This document shows, piece by piece, positions 59,124-64,000 of a stretch of 64,000 nucleotides of DNA. The stretch comes from Acidilobaceae archaeon (GTDB lineage: Archaea; Thermoproteota; Thermoprotei_A; Sulfolobales; Acidilobaceae): assembly GCA_025058835.1 (NCBI GenBank), contig JANXEI010000002.1, forward strand, positions 62,001-126,000, read 5' to 3'. Both the position numbers and the translations under genes were made by a program. The notes under the pieces are model-generated. The model searched no databases. It saw only the letters and a program-made list of their open reading frames with translations, and had not been told where the DNA came from. How positions within the stretch are numbered: the stretch's first letter is position 1; each line of letters opens with the position of its first letter.

Positions 59124-60803
59124 ATGATAGAGTCAGTGCCTTGGCCGCTGAGGCTTCTGCCAGGGCTCCTGGGCGTGCTCATCGCCCTATATGCACTCGG
59201 ACTTCTGGAGCTCTGGACCCTTCTCGTCGTTCTCGGCGTCGCCGCGATGCCCTTTGCCTTTCTCCTCCTGAAGGACAAGATCAAGATCCCGAGAAGAGTA
59301 GGGAAAGACGTAGAGAACAACTACAGGGTGATGGAAATAGAGGTGAGAGGAGCGAAGAGTGAGGAGACAGGCAGAGAGCTGGCAAAGGTGATAATCGATA
59401 GAGCCCAGAAGAGTAATGTGAGGTTTGCCCTCCTCTCAGTTGCAGAGGGAGACATGAAGAGATCTTTTCTGATTCTCGTTTCAAGGGAGAGAGAGGCTCT
59501 CCAAATAGAAGGAGAGGTCTTGAGGACCCTTCTCTCGAGCCTTGTGGAGGGCGTTAGGGTGAGTGAGGTAAAGGAAGAGCAGTTCTGGTCCATTGCGTCA
59601 GCCCTTTCCCGCCTTAGCCTTCACTCGCGGGGAGCACTCCTCCTCTCCAGCAACTCGCTTGGGGAGAGGTCCTTTCGCCGCGAGGGCGGAGAGGGGTTCT
59701 CCATAGGCGAAATAGTGGACTCTCCTGAGCCTAAAAAGTTAGAGCTAACGCACAGAGATCTGGAAGGACACATAGGCATTTTTGGATCTACTGGCTCGGG
59801 CAAGTCGACAACCCTCTCGCTGATAGCGGAGGGAACCTGGCGGGTCCTAGGCATCCCCGTGATCTTGCTGGATTGGACAGGAGAACACTCCGCCCTCCTA
59901 CGAGAGAGAGGAGTACAGTTCGTCGAGAAAGATCCCTCAAGGGGGGAAATAGCCATAAACCCCCTCGACGTGAGGAAAGATCTCGACTTTTTGGTAAGCG
60001 TGATGATGAAGGCCCTTTCCCTTACGCCCCCTCAGGCATATATGTTGATGAAGGCACTGGAGTGGAGGAACCCAAGCGCTCTAAGGGAGTTGGAGAAGGC
60101 AATAGAGGAGCTGGCAGAGGAGTCCAAGTGGGACAGGGAGGTCAAGAGAGCCCTCCTGAGGAAGATATCCATGCTGACTCGCGGCTCCTACGGAGCCTTT
60201 AGGGAGACGAGGCCGCTCGATATGAGAGGAATAGTCGTCATAAGGCTAGACAGGATAAGCAACGTTATAGCCAGAAAGTCCTTTGCCCTCTTCCTCCTGT
60301 CGAAGTTGTTCATGGAGAGGTCATCTCAAGGAGTCGAAGAGCCAAAGGTTCTCGTTGCGCTCGACGAGGCTCACAACGTCTTCGGCGGCGAGGAGTCGCC
60401 CTTCGTAGAGCAGCTCTTCTCGGAATGTAGGAAGTACGGGATCATGCTAGCGATATCGACCCAGTCTCCGGCTCAAGTGCCCAACGGGGTTCTGCTGAAC
60501 ACCAACAACAAAATAGTCCATGCCCTCAGAAGCTCAAGGGACAAGGAGATCATTGCAGAGACTATGAGCCTGAAGGGGGACCTCATCGAGGCGCTGGACA
60601 AGCTTAGCCCAGGGGAGGCCGTAGTGCAGACTGTCTCAAGCCCAGAGCCCACCCTCGTCCTCGTCCAGCTCTCTCACAAGGCGAGAGGTGAACTCCAAGA
60701 TCTCGGGCACGGAGAGCCAATCCACCCTCACTCCTACTTCCCAGAGGGAGAGCTTGAGGAAGACTTCAGAGAGGTCGGGAGAACTCCAACTCGTACTGTC
60801 TAG
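59124..60803 (+). CDS. Membrane-anchored HerA/VirB4-type ATPase (CedB-like)
   Basis: 559 residues from ATG 59124 (GGGAGGG upstream; TTG codons three bases and 15 bases earlier are possible). Two N-terminal hydrophobic segments (LRLLPGLLGVLIALYALG, TLLVVLGVAAMPFAFLLL) precede a HerA-like ATPase: HIGIFGSTGSGKSTTLSLIA (Walker A), DWTGEHSALL, VLVALDEAHNVFGGEESP (Walker B) and AISTQSPAQVPNGV. Membrane-bound HerA/VirB4 relatives include CedB, which powers DNA import in Sulfolobus. CedA-type genes are not nearby, so the link is by homology alone. It overlaps the AK6 gene by 168 bases. Confidence 0.8.
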   Translation: MIESVPWPLRLLPGLLGVLIALYALGLLELWTLLVVLGVAAMPFAFLLLKDKIKIPRRVGKDVENNYRVMEIEVRGAKSEETGRELAKVIIDRAQKSNVRFALLSVAEGDMKRSFLILVSREREALQIEGEVLRTLLSSLVEGVRVSEVKEEQFWSIASALSRLSLHSRGALLLSSNSLGERSFRREGGEGFSIGEIVDSPEPKKLELTHRDLEGHIGIFGSTGSGKSTTLSLIAEGTWRVLGIPVILLDWTGEHSALLRERGVQFVEKDPSRGEIAINPLDVRKDLDFLVSVMMKALSLTPPQAYMLMKALEWRNPSALRELEKAIEELAEESKWDREVKRALLRKISMLTRGSYGAFRETRPLDMRGIVVIRLDRISNVIARKSFALFLLSKLFMERSSQGVEEPKVLVALDEAHNVFGGEESPFVEQLFSECRKYGIMLAISTQSPAQVPNGVLLNTNNKIVHALRSSRDKEIIAETMSLKGDLIEALDKLSPGEAVVQTVSSPEPTLVLVQLSHKARGELQDLGHGEPIHPHSYFPEGELEEDFREVGRTPTRTV

Positions 60804-61244
60804 CTCTACAGTATATTCATTTAGCCCAGCCCTTACTACCTCCTCAGCTATGACGTTAAACGCTTCGGCCAAGACGTTCTCTATCACTTTCCTCCTTGCC
60901 CACCCCCTTTCCTGAAGCCTCCTCTCGAGCACCCTCGGATCTGTGCGAAGCAGAAGCACTACTGCAATGTCTTCTGAACATACCCCCGCCCAAAGATCTG
61001 GATGTATTGTGCTGACGACGGCGCAGCCATCCAGGTTGCTTGCGAAAGATCTGATAAGCTCATAGGCCCTCCCTTCTATAATGACTTTACTGTTCCTCCC
61101 CGTCTCGTCCTCTTCGAGGGCTCCAGCAATAATGTCCTTCTCCTCTACTGCCCTACAGCCCAACTCCTCAGCGAGCAGAGGAGCTAGGCTACTCTTGCCG
61201 GTACCTGGGGTCCCCGCAAGTAGCACAATGTATTTTCTGCTCAT
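60636..61244 (-). CDS. AK6/Fap7-type putative adenylate kinase
   Basis: An AK6-type NTPase (COG1936) with P-loop LLAGTPGTGKSSLAPLL at residues 6-22, a VEEKDIIAG loop, LLRTDPRVLERRLQERGW and KVIENVLAEAFNVI, plus the VDWLSV ending typical of the family. In yeast Fap7 acts in 20S rRNA processing. About 202 residues from ATG 61244 (61253 and 61262 also possible). Its last 168 bases are antisense to the end of the HerA-like gene, which is also conserved there. Confidence 0.82.
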   Translation of the reverse strand: MSRKYIVLLAGTPGTGKSSLAPLLAEELGCRAVEEKDIIAGALEEDETGRNSKVIIEGRAYELIRSFASNLDGCAVVSTIHPDLWAGVCSEDIAVVLLLRTDPRVLERRLQERGWARRKVIENVLAEAFNVIAEEVVRAGLNEYTVELDSTSWSSPDLSEVFLKLSLWEVGVRVDWLSVPEILEFTSRLVRELDEDEGGLWA

Positions 61245-61274
61245 GCGTCTCATCGCTAACATGAAACGTAAAGC

Positions 61275-61281
61275 TTATATA
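61275..61281. promoter_or_regulatory. TATA box between the AK6 gene and thermosome gene
   Basis: TATATAG in gcttatatag (minus strand CTATATAAGC). On the minus strand it is about 26 bases before the predicted AK6 start region (61252). On the plus strand it would give a leader of about 25 bases for the thermosome gene that includes its GGAGGAGAGGTG ribosome site. A second A/T stretch, GATAAATA at 61295-61302, may act for the thermosome gene instead. Confidence 0.45.
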
Positions 61282-61329
61282 GAAGCGGGATCACGATAAA
61301 TATGTGGTGCGCTAAGGAGGAGAGGTGAT

Positions 61330-62979
61330 ATGGCTTCCAGGCTCCCCACTACAGAGTCTGTGGGCATCCCGGTCATAGTGTTGAAGGAGGGTACCAGCAG
61401 GACTTACGGAAGGGAAGCATTCAGAGCCAACGCAATGGCAGTGAGGGCAATATCTGAGATCCTCAAGACTACTTATGGGCCAAAGGGAATGGACAAGATG
61501 CTCGTCGACAGCCTAGGCGACATTACGACCACGAACGATGGAGCAACTATCTTGGACAAAATGGACCTTCAGCACCCCGCTGGCAAAATGTTGGTGCAGA
61601 TAGCAAAAGGGCAAGATGAGGAGGCTGGAGATGGAACTAAAACTGCCGTCATATTTGCAGGAGAACTCGTGAAAGAGGCAGAGAAGCTCCTCGAGAAGAA
61701 CATTCACCCCACCATAATCATAGAGGGATACAAGCTAGCTCTAGAGAGAGCCGTCAGCCAGATCGAGAGGATAGCCAAGAGGATCTCCATAGACGATGTG
61801 GACGTGTTGAGAAAAGTAGCCAACACTAGTCTTAACAGCAAGGCGGTAAAGGAGGCAAAGGAACACTTCGCTAACCTGGCAGTAGAGGCAGTGAGAGCGG
61901 TAGCAGAGCAGAGAGGTGACAAATGGTATGTCGACTTGGGCAACGTGCAGATAATCAAGAAGCATGGCGGTAGCCTCCTCGACACTCAGCTCATCAAGGG
62001 CATCGTGCTGGACAAGGAGGTTGTACACCCTGATATGCCGAAGAGGGTGGAGAGCGCAAAGATCGCCCTTCTCGATGCGCCTCTAGAGATAGAGAAGCCG
62101 GAAATAGATCTAGAGATTAGTATCTCCAGCCCCGATCTCATGAGGAAGCTAATGGAGAAGCAGGAGAAGATCCTAGCGTCCAAGGTAGAGAAGATAGCTG
62201 CAACTGGTGCCAACGTAGTCATAACCCAGAAGGGGATCGACGATGTGGCCCAGCACTTCCTAGCGAAGAAGGGCATACTTGCAGTGAGGAGGGTAAAGAG
62301 GAGCGACATAGAGAAGCTGGCAAGGGCTACGGGAGCAAAGATAGTCACCGACATAGAGGACCTGAGTGCCGACGACCTTGGCTTCGCAGAACTAGTCGAG
62401 GAGAGGAGAGTCGGAGAGGACAAGATGGTGTTCGTGGAGGGCGCAAAGAACCTTAGGAGCGTGACCATTGTGGTGAGAGGAGGATTTGAGAGGCTGGTAG
62501 ATGAAGCTGACAGGGCACTCCACGACGCCCTGAGCGCGGTAGCAGATGCGGTTATGGACGGCATGGTGGTAGGGGGAGCTGGTGCCACTGAGGCGGAGTT
62601 GGCAAAGAACATATACGAGTTCGCTAGGACGCAGCCTGGCAAGACTCAGCTGGCCGTAGAGGCCTTCGCTAGAGCCCTGGAAGCGATACCTCAGATACTC
62701 GCCTTCAACGCGGGCCATGACCCAATAAACGTGCTGGTGAAGCTCAGGAGTGCTCATGAGAGGCCCGACGGGACTTTCCTAGGGATAGATGTGGAGACAG
62801 GGGAGCTGCTGAACACCTGGGAGGCTGGCATAGTGGACCCAGCCAGAGTAAAGGCTAACGCGCTGAAGGCTGGTACCGAAGCGGCTTCCCTCATACTCAG
62901 GATAGATGACATGATAGCAGCAAAGAGGTCAGAGGAGAAGGAGAAGAAGGAAAAGGGCGGAGCTGAGAAGGAAGACTAG
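61330..62979 (+). CDS. ths: Thermosome (group II chaperonin) subunit
   Basis: A double-ring ATP-dependent folding machine. Family motifs: [63 protein letters not shown] and the Asp/Gly-rich region [17 protein letters not shown] near the C-terminus. 549 residues, ending in a charged [10 protein letters not shown] tail. The ribosome site GGAGGAGAGGTG is strong. Confidence 0.97.
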   Translation: MASRLPTTESVGIPVIVLKEGTSRTYGREAFRANAMAVRAISEILKTTYGPKGMDKMLVDSLGDITTTNDGATILDKMDLQHPAGKMLVQIAKGQDEEAGDGTKTAVIFAGELVKEAEKLLEKNIHPTIIIEGYKLALERAVSQIERIAKRISIDDVDVLRKVANTSLNSKAVKEAKEHFANLAVEAVRAVAEQRGDKWYVDLGNVQIIKKHGGSLLDTQLIKGIVLDKEVVHPDMPKRVESAKIALLDAPLEIEKPEIDLEISISSPDLMRKLMEKQEKILASKVEKIAATGANVVITQKGIDDVAQHFLAKKGILAVRRVKRSDIEKLARATGAKIVTDIEDLSADDLGFAELVEERRVGEDKMVFVEGAKNLRSVTIVVRGGFERLVDEADRALHDALSAVADAVMDGMVVGGAGATEAELAKNIYEFARTQPGKTQLAVEAFARALEAIPQILAFNAGHDPINVLVKLRSAHERPDGTFLGIDVETGELLNTWEAGIVDPARVKANALKAGTEAASLILRIDDMIAAKRSEEKEKKEKGGAEKED

Positions 62980-63005
62980 ACGAGATCGTCTTTTTAGGGC
63001 TTTTT
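62979..63005 (+). terminator. Hairpin and oligo-T terminator after the thermosome gene
   Basis: GACG-AGAT-CGTC (62979-62990), a four-base-pair stem, is followed by TTTTT at 62991-62995 and a second T-run at 63001-63005. Oligo-T tracts end transcription in archaea. It lies just after the thermosome stop codon and before S17e. Confidence 0.45.
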
Positions 63006-63031
63006 CCCTCTCCACCTTCCTGGGTTCAGAA

Positions 63032-63262
63032 GTGGGAAGAGTCAGGAGCTCCCTCGTCAAGAGGACTGCTAGGAAGCTCTTGGAGAGCTATCCGGATATA
63101 TTCACGGGCGGCTTCGAGCACAACAAGGTGGTGGTAGGGCAGCTGTTGGAGCTGAAGAGCAAGAAGCTGAGGAACCAGATAGCCGGCTACATAACGCATA
63201 AAGTGAACGCTGCCCTCAAGAGGAAGGGCAGCACGCAGAAGGAGGAGCCGGAGGAGCTATAG
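63032..63262 (+). CDS. rps17e: Ribosomal protein S17e (eS17)
   Basis: A small-subunit protein of 76 residues: GRVRSSLVKRTARKLLESYP, DIFTGGFEHNKVVVGQLLEL and SKKLRNQIAGYITHKVNA. GTG start. Fourteen bases before the MoaD-phosphoribosyltransferase gene, so they are probably co-transcribed. Confidence 0.96.
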   Translation: MGRVRSSLVKRTARKLLESYPDIFTGGFEHNKVVVGQLLELKSKKLRNQIAGYITHKVNAALKRKGSTQKEEPEEL

Positions 63263-63275
63263 CGGTGTCCTCGCT

Positions 63276-64000
63276 TTGTCGAAAATAACTATCAGGTTCC
63301 TCGGTCACCTCTCAGAAGTCCTAGGGAAGGAGAGCATAGAGATAGAAGCAGAGGGGTGGAAGGAGGCATTACTGAAGCTGAGGGGTATGAGTGAGCGGCT
63401 GGCAGATGTGATAGAGCCCTCCGGAGAGCCCTCTCCTGCATATATGGTCTTCGTCGATGGGGTTGACTATAGGATAGCCGAGAGCTCCCAGGCAAGGGAA
63501 ATCGTGCTGTTCCCAGTGGTCCATGGAGGCAGCGTGAGGCTACTCTCCTGGGAAGAGATAGCAACGACGTCACAGGCAGTAGCAGACAAGATCTTGAAGT
63601 CAGGCTTCATGCCAGACGTTGTAGTGGGTATACTCAGAGGGGGCATTGTGCCGGCCCTCCTTGTTGCTGACCTGTTGGGCGTTGACGACGTGGGGACCAT
63701 AGAGGTCAAGCTATATCAAGCTCCTAGGGAGAGGAGGGAGAGGCCTTTCCTCAGACAGCCCCTCCTGCTTGACGTGAGGGAGAAAAAAGTCCTCCTCGTA
63801 GACGATGTGAGCGACAGTGGCCTCACGCTAGAGCTCGCCATAGATTACTTAAAGCATCACTCGCCTGCTATGGTGAAGACTGCGACCCTCTACGTGAAAC
63901 CTTGGACTCGATTCGTGCCCGACTACTATGCAGAGACTACAGAGAGCTGGCTCGTCTTCCCTTGGGGGAGAGGGGAATTCCGCAGGGCCTCCAACGCTTG
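63276..64000 (+). CDS. MoaD-like ubiquitin-fold domain fused to phosphoribosyltransferase (3' end outside window)
   Basis: From TTG 63276 the frame is open to the right edge (241 codons). Residues 1-85 match MoaD/ThiS beta-grasp proteins: ITIRFLGHLSEVLGKESIEI at the start and MVFVDGVDYRI ... REIVLFPVVHGG at the end, including the Gly-Gly (84-85). Residues from about 95 on form a type I phosphoribosyltransferase: VVVGILRGGIVPALLVADLL, the PRPP loop KKVLLVDDVSDSGLTLE (171-187) and VPDYYAETTESWLVFPWGRG, which resembles archaeal xanthine/hypoxanthine-guanine enzymes. The stop codon is not seen. In MoaD the Gly-Gly is the C-terminus; here the chain continues, so the domain may be fixed in place or released by cleavage. 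Confidence 0.85.
   Translation, partial: MSKITIRFLGHLSEVLGKESIEIEAEGWKEALLKLRGMSERLADVIEPSGEPSPAYMVFVDGVDYRIAESSQAREIVLFPVVHGGSVRLLSWEEIATTSQAVADKILKSGFMPDVVVGILRGGIVPALLVADLLGVDDVGTIEVKLYQAPRERRERPFLRQPLLLDVREKKVLLVDDVSDSGLTLELAIDYLKHHSPAMVKTATLYVKPWTRFVPDYYAETTESWLVFPWGRGEFRRASNA

Overview
The window is a gene-dense chromosomal segment of an archaeon, almost certainly a hyperthermophilic member of the Thermoproteota (Crenarchaeota). The evidence is a typical crenarchaeal gene set (exosome/proteasome superoperon, MCM-GINS23-Hel308 cluster, RFC, family B polymerase, DnaG, KEOPS Pcc1, a degenerate RecJ/Cdc45-like protein beside S15, thermosome, geranylgeranyl reductase, GTP-dependent dephospho-CoA kinase, PINA-Hjc). 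Other signs are very short intergenic gaps with A/T-rich TATA boxes, frequent GTG/TTG starts, AGG/AGA arginine codons and purine-rich coding strands. GC content is high. An order such as Desulfurococcales or Acidilobales would fit, but this is inference.

Layout. 1-8.1 kb: MoeA (cut by the window edge) and MoaC, then Hel308, MCM and GINS23 on the minus strand, facing RfcS-RfcL on the plus strand. 8.1-16.3 kb: an EndoIII-like protein, tRNA-Ala(CGC), and the exosome superoperon (L37Ae, Rrp42, Rrp41, Rrp4, SBDS, proteasome alpha, RNase P subunits, COG1325, L15e). 16.3-25 kb: a GlmU-like enzyme, S3Ae, Pcc1, Cdc45-like DHH protein, S15, TyrRS, DnaG and PolB. 25-28 kb: a minus-strand operon of a one-chain RHH-UPF0175-PIN protein, a VWA protein, a VWA-like protein without a metal site, endonuclease IV and an unknown gene. 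28-33.6 kb: a giant S-layer-like protein with a coiled-coil stalk and a second large protein with a pilin-type signal. 33.6-48 kb: CoA, V/A-ATPase, ZIP, Cbf5, zinc-finger, Hsp20, lipid and RuMP genes, a nucleotidyltransferase pair, CysRS and an E1-like enzyme. 48-61 kb: AMMECR1, a RecQ-like helicase, a Mut7-C nuclease, an Fe-S HhH protein, an operon ending in PINA-Hjc, stomatin-NfeD, and a membrane HerA-like ATPase. 61-64 kb: thermosome, S17e, and the start of a MoaD-phosphoribosyltransferase fusion.

The main theme is DNA replication and recombination. MCM, GINS23, a Cdc45-like protein, both RFC subunits, PolB and DnaG are all present, as are the Hel308, PINA and Hjc proteins of Holliday-junction processing. 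RNA maturation and decay (exosome, RNase P, Cbf5, KEOPS) is the second theme.

Most striking observations: a ubiquitin-like MoaD domain fused to a purine-type phosphoribosyltransferase; an antitoxin-toxin fusion heading a VWA/endonuclease IV operon; an rnp3 gene with no usual start codon; a membrane segment on an RNase P subunit; a five-gene PINA-Hjc operon with a missed 53-residue ORF and a metal-less amidohydrolase; and several bidirectional promoters built on one palindromic TATA box. No CRISPR array, insertion sequence or prophage was seen, and no gap exceeds 300 bases.
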